Source: a bacterium (GTDB taxonomy: Bacteria; Myxococcota_A; Polyangia; Nannocystales; Nannocystaceae). From it: a DNA stretch of 64,000 nt. The translations under genes were made by a program, and so were the position numbers. The notes beneath the pieces are model-generated. The model was not told where the DNA came from, did no database searches, and saw only the letters and a program-made list of their open reading frames with translations. Below, piece by piece: positions 17,744-25,499 of this stretch. Location: the NCBI GenBank assembly GCA_024742475.1, contig JANSYI010000033.1, positions 38,355 through 102,354 of the forward strand, read 5' to 3'. Position 1 is the first letter of the stretch, and every line of letters begins with the position of its first letter.

Positions 17744-19111
17744 GTGCGTGAACCAGGACCTCGCGAACTGTTCTTCGTGCCGCTCGGCGGCTCGGGCGAG
17801 ATCGGCATGAACCTCAACCTCTACGGCCACGACGGCCGGTGGTTGATGATCGACTGCGGAATCACGTTCGAGCAGGAGGCCGGCGTCACCCACGTGCTAA
17901 TGCCGAACGTGCGCTTCGCCCACAAGCGGCGCAAGCAGCTCGAGGGGCTCGTCATCACGCACGCACACGAGGACCACCTCGGGGCCGTCGTGCACACGTG
18001 GGAAAAGCTGCGGTGCCCGGTCTACGCGACCCCGTTCGCCGCGACGATCCTCCGGCGCAAGGTCGCCGAGGCGCACGCCGACGAGATCGACCTTCGCGTC
18101 ATCGACCGCGACGCCCCGCTGCGCCTGGGGCCCTTCACCCTGCGCTTCGTCGACGTCACCCACTCCACCGTCGAGTCGCAGGCGATCCTGGTGGGCACGC
18201 CGGTCGGCACCGTGTTGCACACCGGAGACTTCAAGCTCGACGACGACCCGCTCGTCGGAGCCACCACCGACTACGAAGCGCTCGCGGCCGCGGCCGACGG
18301 CGACATCGTGGCGGCAGTGTCGGACTCGACCAACGCGACCAAGGCCGTCTCCAGCCGCAGCGAGGCCGAGCTTCGCGACGCGCTCGTGCAGCGGCTCGAC
18401 GCCGCGGGCCCAGGGCGCATCGCGGTCGCGTGTTTCAGCAGCAACATCGCGCGCATCGACGCCTTGGCGAAGATCGCCGAGCAGCTCGATCGACACCCGG
18501 TCCTGCTCGGGCGCTCCATTCGCCGCATGGTGGGCGCCGCGCGAGGCTGCGACTACCTGCCTCCGTGGGACGCGGAGATCGACGCGCGTGACTTCGGTTT
18601 CCTGCCGCCGAGCAAGCTCATGCTGATCTGCACCGGCACGCAAGGAGAGCCCGGGTCCGCGATGGATCGCATCGCCCGCGGCGACCACCGCGACGTCACC
18701 CTCGAACGCGGCGACCAGGTCGTCTTCTCGTCGAAGATCATCCCGGGCAACGAGGACAACATCGCCCGGCTGCACAGCCAGCTGCGCGGGCGCGGCGTCG
18801 AGGTCGTCAGCGAAAAGGAGGGCTTCGTGCACGTCTCGGGTCACCCCGGACGCCCAGAGCTCCAGCGGGTCTACGAACTCGCCCGCCCGCGATCGGTCAT
18901 CCCCGTGCACGGCGAAGCGCGGCACATGACGGCCCACGCCGAGCTCGCCGAGTCGATGGGGTTGCCCACGCTCGTCCCCTTCAACGGGGCAGTCGTGCAA
19001 CTGGTGCCCGGCCCGCCGAAGGTGCTCGATACGGTGGAGCACGGGCGAGTCCGCGTGCCCGGACGCGAGGGCGGTCGCCGAGGACGGCAGCGCCCGCATC
19101 GAGCTCGGTAG
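17744..19111 (+). CDS. rnj: Ribonuclease J-like metallo-beta-lactamase nuclease (3' end probably frameshifted)
   Basis: An mRNA-decay and 5'-processing nuclease of the beta-CASP family. With the GTG at 17744 it shows PLGGSGEIGMN, THAHEDHLG (His 73, His 75, Asp 77, His 78), SDSTNA, CTGTQGEPGSAM, KIIPGNEDN, HVSGHPGRPEL and IPVHGEARHM, all RNase J hallmarks. A GTG at 17726 is an alternative start. The end is odd: after the conserved VLDTVEHGRVRVP the frame becomes Arg-rich with poor GC3 and stops at 19111, while the +1 frame from 19062 stays coding-like to a TAG at 19143-19145. The C-terminal RNase J domain is short or absent. Confidence 0.88.
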   Translation: MREPGPRELFFVPLGGSGEIGMNLNLYGHDGRWLMIDCGITFEQEAGVTHVLMPNVRFAHKRRKQLEGLVITHAHEDHLGAVVHTWEKLRCPVYATPFAATILRRKVAEAHADEIDLRVIDRDAPLRLGPFTLRFVDVTHSTVESQAILVGTPVGTVLHTGDFKLDDDPLVGATTDYEALAAAADGDIVAAVSDSTNATKAVSSRSEAELRDALVQRLDAAGPGRIAVACFSSNIARIDALAKIAEQLDRHPVLLGRSIRRMVGAARGCDYLPPWDAEIDARDFGFLPPSKLMLICTGTQGEPGSAMDRIARGDHRDVTLERGDQVVFSSKIIPGNEDNIARLHSQLRGRGVEVVSEKEGFVHVSGHPGRPELQRVYELARPRSVIPVHGEARHMTAHAELAESMGLPTLVPFNGAVVQLVPGPPKVLDTVEHGRVRVPGREGGRRGRQRPHRAR

Positions 19112-19153
19112 CCGCGCGGAGCTGTTCGGCATGCTCTGCCAGTAGGTCCGCGG

Positions 19154-19768
19154 CTATCCACCGACGCGGTCGAAGAGCCTTCGGACGCGGTCCCCGCGAC
19201 GCTCGAGCAGTCGCAGGTGGGTAGGAAGCAGGCGCTCGACCACGTGCGTGAGCGACAACGACGAGTACAGCAGCATGTTGCGCACGATCCACTCGTCGAT
19301 GGCCGCGACGGCTCCGTCGGTGGACGACGTGCTGACCTGATCGGCGAGCGCGTTGAGGCCTCGCCGAATCGGGCCAATCTCGCGAAAACCCCAGTCCGAG
19401 TGCACGAACAAGACGATGCCGCGGTCGAGAAGGCCCCGGTAGAACGGCATGACGGCGCGAGAGAACACCAGCCCCGTCTCCTCGAGCTCCTCGTCGTTCC
19501 ACGAGGCGTCGAACGACCAGAGGCTGCGGCCCTCGTCGTCGGCGCCTCGGATGATGAGGATGGGTGTCTCCTTGGGACGTTCGGCGATTCGGTCGAGGAT
19601 GGCTTGCTCGACCTCACTCAGCGGCGGCACCGACCGCAAATGTTCACGCTGTGCCTCTCCGAGCACGGTCCGCTCCTGAGGCGTCATGACCAACACTCCG
19701 CAGGAAAACCCCTCGGTCTCGACCACGACGTGATCGAAGTCGAACGGCACATCCTGCGGGTCCGGCAT
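19154..19768 (-). CDS. Hypothetical protein, 204 residues
   Basis: I do not recognise this family. The soluble product has no signal or membrane span. It begins MPDPQDVPFDFDHVVVETEG and contains LIIRGADDEGRSLWSFDASWND and LLDRGIVLFVHSDWGFREIG, which read as beta-strand and helix alternation. A C-terminal Arg/Leu-rich helix contains THVVERLLPTHLRLLERRG. The ATG at 19768 is directly preceded by a 7-bp inverted repeat that covers a TACAGT -10-like box, suggesting regulated transcription. Confidence 0.65.
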   Translation of the reverse strand: MPDPQDVPFDFDHVVVETEGFSCGVLVMTPQERTVLGEAQREHLRSVPPLSEVEQAILDRIAERPKETPILIIRGADDEGRSLWSFDASWNDEELEETGLVFSRAVMPFYRGLLDRGIVLFVHSDWGFREIGPIRRGLNALADQVSTSSTDGAVAAIDEWIVRNMLLYSSLSLTHVVERLLPTHLRLLERRGDRVRRLFDRVGG

Positions 19769-19786
19769 GGCGTACGACTGTACGCC
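19769..19786 (-). promoter_or_regulatory. Inverted repeat overlapping -10-like TACAGT
   Basis: GGCGTAC and GTACGCC are perfect arms around a GACT centre, immediately before the ATG at 19768. TACAGT (19777-19782, minus strand) lies within it, 8 nt before the ATG. A dimeric repressor bound here would cover the promoter. Confidence 0.4.
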
Positions 19787-19958
19787 GCCACGTGCGCTCG
19801 CGCCAGGGTTCCCCCGAAGCAAAAGTTGGATATTCGGCACCGCAAGGGGGTCTGCGGCGCGTCGTGGGTGATCACGCCCAACGCACGACTGCGTGCCGAT
19901 TGGTCTGCTCGATGGCCGCGCACAAAAGTTGGCCGGGCGCACTGAACATGATATCAGC

Positions 19959-20369
19959 ATGCTCATGAACGACCCCAATCTCGTTCCTGAGCCCGTCAAC
20001 GCCCTGATCGAAGTCTTCGAAGCGAAGCTGCCCGACGTGGAGTTCCCCGGCGTGAGCGCGCAATCGCTCCGCACCCAAGCCACCACCGTCGACGAAGCAG
20101 CACGCGCGGTCGCGGACGCCGAGGCGGCGCTCAAGGAGGCTCGCTCGGTGCACGCCGAGGCGTTCGCCGCTTTGCGGACCGCGGCCGAGCGCGGCATGGG
20201 CTACGCCCGCGTCTACGCGAGCGACGACGAAGCGCTCAGCGAAACGCTCGGCGCCATCGAGCTCAAGCCCGCCCGCTCGCGCAGGCTCCCCCCCAAGAAG
20301 CGCGCGCGCAAGCCCAAGGCCAAGCCCGACAACGTCGCCGAGCTGCCGCTGGCTGCCGAGACCGCGTAG
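19959..20369 (+). CDS. Small helical protein with basic tail, unknown function
   Basis: A 136-residue product, not recognised. Residues 45-90 are Ala/Glu/Arg-rich and likely a long helix or coiled coil (DEAARAVADAEAALKEAR). The C-terminus has a Lys/Arg/Pro cluster (RRLPPKKRARKPKAKP), suggesting contact with nucleic acid. ATG 19959 is favoured; ATG 19965 or an upstream ATG at 19893 are alternatives. Its TAG stop doubles as the TA of the -10-like box of the next gene. Confidence 0.6.
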   Translation: MLMNDPNLVPEPVNALIEVFEAKLPDVEFPGVSAQSLRTQATTVDEAARAVADAEAALKEARSVHAEAFAALRTAAERGMGYARVYASDDEALSETLGAIELKPARSRRLPPKKRARKPKAKPDNVAELPLAAETA

Positions 20370-20372
20370 GCT
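20367..20372 (+). promoter_or_regulatory. -10-like hexamer TAGGCT
   Basis: TAGGCT ends 9 nt before the GTG at 20382 and shares its first three bases with the upstream stop codon. Confidence 0.35.
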
Positions 20373-20381
20373 CGGCCTCGC

Positions 20382-21554
20382 GTGTCCGCCAACGCCCGTC
20401 GGCTCGTCGCCTCCAAAGCCGCCTCCGGGCTCGGCGATCTGCTCTGCAGCGCAAAGACGACGCTGCCGTGGCTCATGCTCTCGGCCGGAGCGCCCGCGGG
20501 GCTCGTCGGGCTGCTCGTCCCGGTCCGAGAGAGCGGGAGCATGCTGCCGCAGGTCTTCATCGCGCCGTGGGTCGCCCGCGTCGAGCCCCGCAAGAAGGCG
20601 GCCATCGCAGGCCTGCTCGCCCAGGCTGCCGCGGTGCTGGCCGTCTCGAGCGTGTTCTTGATCCGTGATGCGCAGCGTATCGGTGTGGTCGTCATCGTCG
20701 CCCTCGCCGCCCTGTCGGTGGCCCGTGCGTTCACCTCCCTCGCGAACAAGGACGTGCTGGCGCGCGCGGTGCCCAAGGGTCAGCGCGGCAAGGTCGGCGG
20801 CCGTGCGACGAGCATCGCGGGTCTCATCGGGCTCAGCGGCGCGGCAGCGACCCTGCTGTGGGATCGGCCGGAGTCGGTGGGCGTGCTCGTCCTGGTCGTT
20901 GGAGCAGCCGCAGCCGCGTTCACGATCTCGGCCTCGCTGCTCTCTGGCGTCGATGAACGGGACGAAGCCACAGCCGCCAAGCCCCGACCCAGCCTCACGC
21001 GCGCGCTCTTCGATCCTCGCCTGCGCCGCTTCCTCGCCGTCCGACTCCTGCTCGCCGGCGCGGCGCTGGGCGGTCCCTTCATCGTCGCGATGGGGCGGGC
21101 CCAGTCGCCCTCGCTGCGCACCCTATCGGCCTTCGTCCTCGGTGGCGCGGCGGCCTCGTTCGTCTCGGCAGGCTCTTGGGGCAAGCTCGCCGACGCGTCG
21201 GGGCGCGGCTGCATGGCCGCCGGAGGGGCTCTCGCTGCGCTGACCGCTGGCGGCGTACTCCTGCTCGCCCGCACCGGATCGGGCATCTCCGGGTGGCTTT
21301 GGGGCGCCGTCTACTTCCTCTTCAGCGTCGGCTACGTAGGTGTGCGAGTCGGCCGCAAGACGTACATCGTCGACCTCGCCCAGGGCGGCGAGCGCACGCA
21401 GTTCGTCGCCACGAGCAACACGGCCGTGTCGCTGGGGCTGCTCGTCATCGGGGCCGGCATGGCGATGCTCGGCTCGGCCAGCGCCGCGGTGGGCGTGTGC
21501 GCGGCGCTGTGCGCCGCGGGGGCCTTGCTGTGCGCCGCCCTGAGAAGGGCGTGA
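20382..21554 (+). CDS. Major facilitator superfamily transporter
   Basis: A 390-residue inner-membrane carrier with about 11-12 hydrophobic helices in two halves joined by a charged loop near residues 190-210 (DERDEATAAKPRPSLTRALFD). The loop between helices 2 and 3 reads APWVARVEPRKKAAI, a degenerate form of the MFS GxxxDRxGRR motif. Substrate unknown. GTG start at 20382 follows the upstream stop by 12 nt. Confidence 0.75.
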   Translation: MSANARRLVASKAASGLGDLLCSAKTTLPWLMLSAGAPAGLVGLLVPVRESGSMLPQVFIAPWVARVEPRKKAAIAGLLAQAAAVLAVSSVFLIRDAQRIGVVVIVALAALSVARAFTSLANKDVLARAVPKGQRGKVGGRATSIAGLIGLSGAAATLLWDRPESVGVLVLVVGAAAAAFTISASLLSGVDERDEATAAKPRPSLTRALFDPRLRRFLAVRLLLAGAALGGPFIVAMGRAQSPSLRTLSAFVLGGAAASFVSAGSWGKLADASGRGCMAAGGALAALTAGGVLLLARTGSGISGWLWGAVYFLFSVGYVGVRVGRKTYIVDLAQGGERTQFVATSNTAVSLGLLVIGAGMAMLGSASAAVGVCAALCAAGALLCAALRRA

Positions 21555-21660
21555 GCGCCCACCGACCGCGAGACCGAGCGCTGCGGCGCCCACGCGACGT
21601 TGCGGCTGCGCGAAGGTGACCTAGTCCGGGACCAGACGCCGACGCTCGGCGCACCCGCAC

Positions 21661-22185
21661 ATGGCATCCGGATCCAGCATCTTGCGGCGCGGCGACGCCT
21701 GGGCCTGCTTTGCAGGGCTGTTCTCCGTCGCGCTCGCCGTGGGCGTGCGGGTCTCCATCGGCACGGTCTACAGCGGCCACGAGGCACGACAGCTGCTTTC
21801 GTCCCTCGTCGACGGCGGCCTCTATCTCGCCTCGACCACGACCACCGCCTCGGCCACGATTCTCGCGCTCATGCTCACCGTGCTCGGCTTCGTCCGCCGA
21901 GTCGACGAAGACTTCGACACCGCGTGGTTCAGCCAGATCCGGTGGGTCAGCATTCTCGCAGCGACCGACTTCGGGTTGTCTGCGGTGACGCTGCTGTTGA
22001 TGAGCGTCCCGGTGTCCGAGTCGAACGAGATCCCGCAGTGGTGGAACGTGGCTCTCTACTACACGACGAGCGCGATGACGGTCATCATCACCGGGCTCAC
22101 CGTGAGCCTGGTCGTCATGCTGCTCACCGCGATCGTCGGAATCATCGACCGAGTCGCGCCCGCGGCGTCGGAGTCGCCCGACTGA
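21661..22185 (+). CDS. Integral membrane protein of unknown function
   Basis: A 174-residue protein with three clear transmembrane helices (about 14-35, 100-120, 130-162) and a Thr/Ala-rich hydrophobic segment (LASTTTTASATILALMLTVLGFV) near 55-78. This resembles the N-terminal membrane part of DUF2254-like proteins, but the family is not certain. A 106-nt spacer separates it from the MFS gene. Confidence 0.6.
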   Translation: MASGSSILRRGDAWACFAGLFSVALAVGVRVSIGTVYSGHEARQLLSSLVDGGLYLASTTTTASATILALMLTVLGFVRRVDEDFDTAWFSQIRWVSILAATDFGLSAVTLLLMSVPVSESNEIPQWWNVALYYTTSAMTVIITGLTVSLVVMLLTAIVGIIDRVAPAASESPD

Positions 22186-22194
22186 CGAGCCCCG

Positions 22195-22920
22195 CTACTC
22201 CACGTTGTGGAACACGGCCTGGACGTCGTCGTCGTCCTCGAGCCGGGCGATGAGCTTGAGGACTTCGTCCATCTGCTCCTCGCTCAGCTCGGTCGTCGTC
22301 TTGGGGATCCACTCGAACCCCGAGTTGACCGGCTCGATTTTGCGCTCCTCGAGCGCGGACTGCAGCGACCCGAAGTCGGAGAACTCGCAGCGCAAGATGA
22401 CCTGCTCCTGGCCGTCTTCTCCGACACCGTCGGTCATCTCGTCGAGCCCGTGATCGATGAGCTCGAGCTCCATCTCCTCGCGATCGAAGCCCTCGGGCTT
22501 GAGGCGGAAGACCCCGCGCCGGTCGAACATGAACGACACCGAGCCCTCCGAGCCGAGATTGCCGCCGCCCTTCTTGAAGGCGTTGCGGACGTTGGCCACC
22601 GTGCGCGTGACGTTGTCGGTGGCCGCGTCGACGATGATCGCGACCCCGTGTGGACCGTAGCCCTCGTAGAGCGCCTCCTCGAAGTTCTCCTGATCGTTGA
22701 CCCCGAGCGCCCGTTCGATCGCGGATTTGATCCGGTCCTTGGGCATGTTGACCGAGTTGGCGTTTTGAATGGCTCGACGCAGCGTGGGGTTGGCGTCCGG
22801 GTCACCTCCGCCGGCCTTGACCGCCATGGTGATCTGACGGGTCGCGCGAGTGAACGCCTTGTTGTTGGCGGCGCCACGCTTGAGGATCGCTTGCTTTCGG
22901 TTCTCGAAGTTCCGGCCCAT
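22195..22920 (-). CDS. yebC: YebC/PmpR-family DNA-binding regulator or translation factor
   Basis: A 241-residue cytoplasmic protein of typical family length. It begins MGRNFENRKQAILKRGAANNK in place of the usual MAGHSKWANIKHRK. Family signatures include GGGDPDANPTLRRAIQNAN, MPKDRIKSAIERA, YEGYGPHGVAIIV and TDNVTRTVANVRNAFKKGGGNLG. Family members act as transcriptional regulators or, as shown for some, help ribosomes at proline stretches. ATG 22920 has a GGAG site upstream. Confidence 0.93.
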   Translation of the reverse strand: MGRNFENRKQAILKRGAANNKAFTRATRQITMAVKAGGGDPDANPTLRRAIQNANSVNMPKDRIKSAIERALGVNDQENFEEALYEGYGPHGVAIIVDAATDNVTRTVANVRNAFKKGGGNLGSEGSVSFMFDRRGVFRLKPEGFDREEMELELIDHGLDEMTDGVGEDGQEQVILRCEFSDFGSLQSALEERKIEPVNSGFEWIPKTTTELSEEQMDEVLKLIARLEDDDDVQAVFHNVE

Positions 22921-23046
22921 CGGGGTGCTCCGTCGGCGCATCCGCCCCGAGGGACGCAGCGCCGTGCGCCGGGCAGAGTATCCCCGGGGGCACGGCCGCG
23001 TCGAGAGCCCCACCGAGGGCCCTCCTCGGGGGGCGCACAAGGCTGC

Positions 23047-23052
23047 TAGGCT
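23047..23052 (+). promoter_or_regulatory. Extended -10-like TGC-TAGGCT
   Basis: TAGGCT ends exactly 6 nt before the GTG at 23059 and is preceded by TGC, an extended -10 context. Confidence 0.45.
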
Positions 23053-23058
23053 CCATGG

Positions 23059-23610
23059 GTGTCCGACGCGCCACGACTCGACCTAGGGGAGCTCGAACGC
23101 CTGCTGCAGCGGGTCGCGCCGCACAAGAGCGTGGCCGAGGTGATGGGCGCACTGACGGCGCTGGCCACCGCGCCAGCGTCCCCGCACCCCTCCGAGTGGC
23201 TGCTCACGCTGACCGACGACGCCCGCTTCGAAGACCCCCAGGACGCGCGCAACTTCCTCACGCACGTGCTCGCGGCCTACCGCGAGATCGACTCGCACCT
23301 TCAGCTCGGCGTCGAGGTGGGTCCGGACACGGCCGACCCCACGGTGGTCGCCCAGTGGTGCCACGGCTACTTCCAGTCAGCCCGCGCGGACGCGAAGTGG
23401 TCCGCCGACACCGACGCGATGCGCAAGATGATGCCGCTGGCGCTGCTCGCCGGTGAGCTCGACCGGATCGGCTCCCCCGACGGGCCGATGCACGGCGAGG
23501 CCATGCGTGCGAAGTGGACCGAGGCGCTGCCCACCCTGACCGCTTCGTTCTACGCGCACTGGGCCGAGCTGCGGGACCAACATCGCCCGAAGCCGACCAC
23601 GGACGCCTGA
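23059..23610 (+). CDS. UPF0149 (YgfB/YecA-like) family protein
   Basis: A 183-residue helical protein. LLQRVAPHKSVAEVMGALTALATAPASPHPSEWL and the later QWCHGYFQSARAD match the pattern of the UPF0149 family (helix, A-x-G-P..P-x-W, W-x-GF). There is no C-terminal SEC-C metal motif as in long YecA forms. Function in this group is unknown. The GTG start is supported by the adjacent TAGGCT box. Confidence 0.65.
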   Translation: MSDAPRLDLGELERLLQRVAPHKSVAEVMGALTALATAPASPHPSEWLLTLTDDARFEDPQDARNFLTHVLAAYREIDSHLQLGVEVGPDTADPTVVAQWCHGYFQSARADAKWSADTDAMRKMMPLALLAGELDRIGSPDGPMHGEAMRAKWTEALPTLTASFYAHWAELRDQHRPKPTTDA

Positions 23611-23612
23611 GG

Positions 23613-23618
23613 TAGGAT
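23613..23618 (+). promoter_or_regulatory. -10-like hexamer TAGGAT
   Basis: TAGGAT ends exactly 6 nt before the GTG at 23625, in a gap of only 14 nt between genes. Confidence 0.42.
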
Positions 23619-23624
23619 CGGGCC

Positions 23625-24269
23625 GTGAGTTCGTCCGTCCCTCTCGCGTGTGGCTGCGGCAAGATCCGCGGGGCCATCGAACCCGCCTCGCCCTCGATCG
23701 GCCGCCGCGTCGTGTGCATGTGCATCGACTGCCAGACCTTCGCCCGGTGGCTCGGCAACGAGGACGCGATCCTCGATGAAGTCGGCGGCACCGACATCTA
23801 CCAGACCACCCCCTCCCGGGTGCGCATCGAGCACGGACGAGAGCACATCCGCTGCGTCCGCCTGTCTCCCAAGGGCACATACCGTTTCTACGCGGGCTGC
23901 TGCCGGACGCCACTGGCCAACCAGGCCGTCTCGCCCGGCATACCGTTTTGCGGCATCCCTCACCGCTTCATGGATCACGACGGCGCCGGCGTCTCCAGAG
24001 ACGACGCAATCGGGCCGGTCCGCGCCCGCGTGCAGGCCAAGGGTGCCACCGGCCCCGCCCCCGAGGGCTCGCACCACGAGATCGGCAAGCTCTACCTCGC
24101 CGGCGCCGCGGCGGGCCTGCTCTGGGACCGCCTCAGGGGTGGACACCGTCCCAACGCCTTCCGGGCCGATGACGGCTCGCCGATCGCCGAGCCCGAGATT
24201 CTGAGCAAGGAGGAGCGCAGCGGCCTCCGCGCCCAGTGCGGGCCGCGGCGCGCAGCGGTGCTACCGTAG
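23625..24269 (+). CDS. GFA-like zinc protein, DUF6151 type
   Basis: A 214-residue protein. CGCGKIRG near the N-terminus, CMCIDCQTFARWLG, EVGGTDIYQTTPSRVRI and FYAGCCRTPL reproduce the cysteine pattern of glutathione-dependent formaldehyde-activating (GFA)-like proteins, in the subgroup I recall as DUF6151. The cysteines likely bind zinc. No catalytic role is established. Confidence 0.7.
   Translation: MSSSVPLACGCGKIRGAIEPASPSIGRRVVCMCIDCQTFARWLGNEDAILDEVGGTDIYQTTPSRVRIEHGREHIRCVRLSPKGTYRFYAGCCRTPLANQAVSPGIPFCGIPHRFMDHDGAGVSRDDAIGPVRARVQAKGATGPAPEGSHHEIGKLYLAGAAAGLLWDRLRGGHRPNAFRADDGSPIAEPEILSKEERSGLRAQCGPRRAAVLP
24262..24267 (+). promoter_or_regulatory. Extended -10-like TGC-TACCGT
   Basis: TACCGT, preceded by TGC, ends exactly 6 nt before the GTG at 24274 and overlaps the end of the upstream gene, whose stop is the TAG at 24267-24269. 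Confidence 0.45.
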
Positions 24270-24273
24270 CGGC

Positions 24274-25347
24274 GTGCGGATCTTGTACGGCGTCGTGGGT
24301 GAAGGCATGGGACACGCGACGCGCTCGAGTGTCGTGCTCGCGCACCTGCTCGCGGCCGGCCACGAGGTCCAGGTGATGACCTCCGGCCGTGCGAAGGCGT
24401 TCTTGGCCGAGCGCTTCGACGGCGTGCACGAGATTCACGGCCTGCACTTCGTGACCGAGCAAAACCGCGTGCGCCTGGGCAAGTCGCTATGGTCCAACGT
24501 GCTCGCGGGGGTGACCGGCGTCCCCCAGAACGTGCAGGCGTACTTCGACCTCATCGGGCGCTTCGAGCCCGACGTCGTCGTCAGCGACTTCGAGTCGTGG
24601 ACCTACGTCTACGCCAAAGCCCACGGGCTTCCGGTGATCAGCGTCGACAACATGCAGATCATCAACCGCTGTCGGCACCCCAAGGACGTCACCGAGGGCT
24701 ACGAGGCGAGCTTCGATCTCGCCAAGGCGTTCGTGAAGTCGAAGCTCCCCTTTGCCGAGCACTACCTCGTCACCTCCTTCTTTCGCCCGCCGCTACGCAA
24801 GGAGCGCACCAGCCTTCACCCCCCGATCCTCAGGCCCGAGATCCTCGCCGCCGAGCGCTCCGTGGGCGAGCACCTCCTCGTCTACCAGACCGCCGAAGGC
24901 AACGAGACGCTCGAGCAGACGCTGCGCGACACGGGGCTGCCCTGCCGGATCTACGGCATGCAGCGCGACCTCGCCGAGGACCGGGTGCTCGGCAACCTCG
25001 TACACCGCCCTTTCTCCGAGCAAGGCTTCATCGACGACCTCGCCAGCGCGCGCGCGGTGGTCGCCGGCGGCGGCTTCACGGTGATGAGCGAGTGCGTCTA
25101 TCTGCACAAGCCGATGCTCTCGGTGCCGATACGCAAGCAGTTCGAACAGGTCCTCAACGCCCGGTGGCTCGAGCGGCTCGGGTACGGCCGCTTCGCAAAG
25201 GACCTGCGCGACCCCGCGGTGGTGCACGACTTCCTCGACGCGGTGCCCGGCTGCGAAGCCAAGCTGGCCGAGTACGCACAGGACGGCAACGCGGAGCTGC
25301 TCGGCGCGCTCGACGAACAACTCGACCGCGTTGCGGCCGGCGTTTGA
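24274..25347 (+). CDS. MJ1255/VC2487-family glycosyltransferase
   Basis: A 357-residue GT-B protein. The N-terminus ILYGVVGEGMGHATRSSVVLAHL is the family signature, followed by DVVVSDFESWTYVYAKAHGLPVISVDNMQI and a C-domain with VVAGGGFTVMSECVYLHKPMLSVPI, the donor-binding loop shared with MurG-like enzymes. Members occur in polysaccharide or teichoic-like biosynthesis; the sugar is unknown. GTG at 24274. Confidence 0.85.
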   Translation: MRILYGVVGEGMGHATRSSVVLAHLLAAGHEVQVMTSGRAKAFLAERFDGVHEIHGLHFVTEQNRVRLGKSLWSNVLAGVTGVPQNVQAYFDLIGRFEPDVVVSDFESWTYVYAKAHGLPVISVDNMQIINRCRHPKDVTEGYEASFDLAKAFVKSKLPFAEHYLVTSFFRPPLRKERTSLHPPILRPEILAAERSVGEHLLVYQTAEGNETLEQTLRDTGLPCRIYGMQRDLAEDRVLGNLVHRPFSEQGFIDDLASARAVVAGGGFTVMSECVYLHKPMLSVPIRKQFEQVLNARWLERLGYGRFAKDLRDPAVVHDFLDAVPGCEAKLAEYAQDGNAELLGALDEQLDRVAAGV

Positions 25348-25391
25348 CGGGCAACGGGAAACCTTCGTCCGAACCGCGTGTCCGTGATGAC

Positions 25392-25466
25392 GTGGACCGT
25401 TGGCCCTGCATACTCCTCGGTTTGTTCGCCCTCGTTTGGCTCGCACCGTCCGAGTCCAAAGCCTGA
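25392..25466 (+). pseudogene. Detached signal-peptide segment upstream of 25500
   Basis: From a GTG at 25392 the frame of the downstream gene encodes 24 residues with signal-peptide layout: MDR, a hydrophobic core WPCILLGLFALVWLA, then PSESKA. It stops at a TGA (25464-25466) and the same frame continues open into the gene beginning at 25500. The simplest reading is a nonsense change, or a base-call error, in a secreted protein gene. Confidence 0.45.
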
Positions 25467-25499
25467 ATCCCTCCGCGGGCGATCCGGTCGGATCTCGAG

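Noticed and set aside
25464..25466. TGA in the 25392 frame as a second selenocysteine codon
   Set aside because: No nearby Cys or redox motif, it falls just after a signal-peptide end, and I see no convincing SECIS hairpin downstream.
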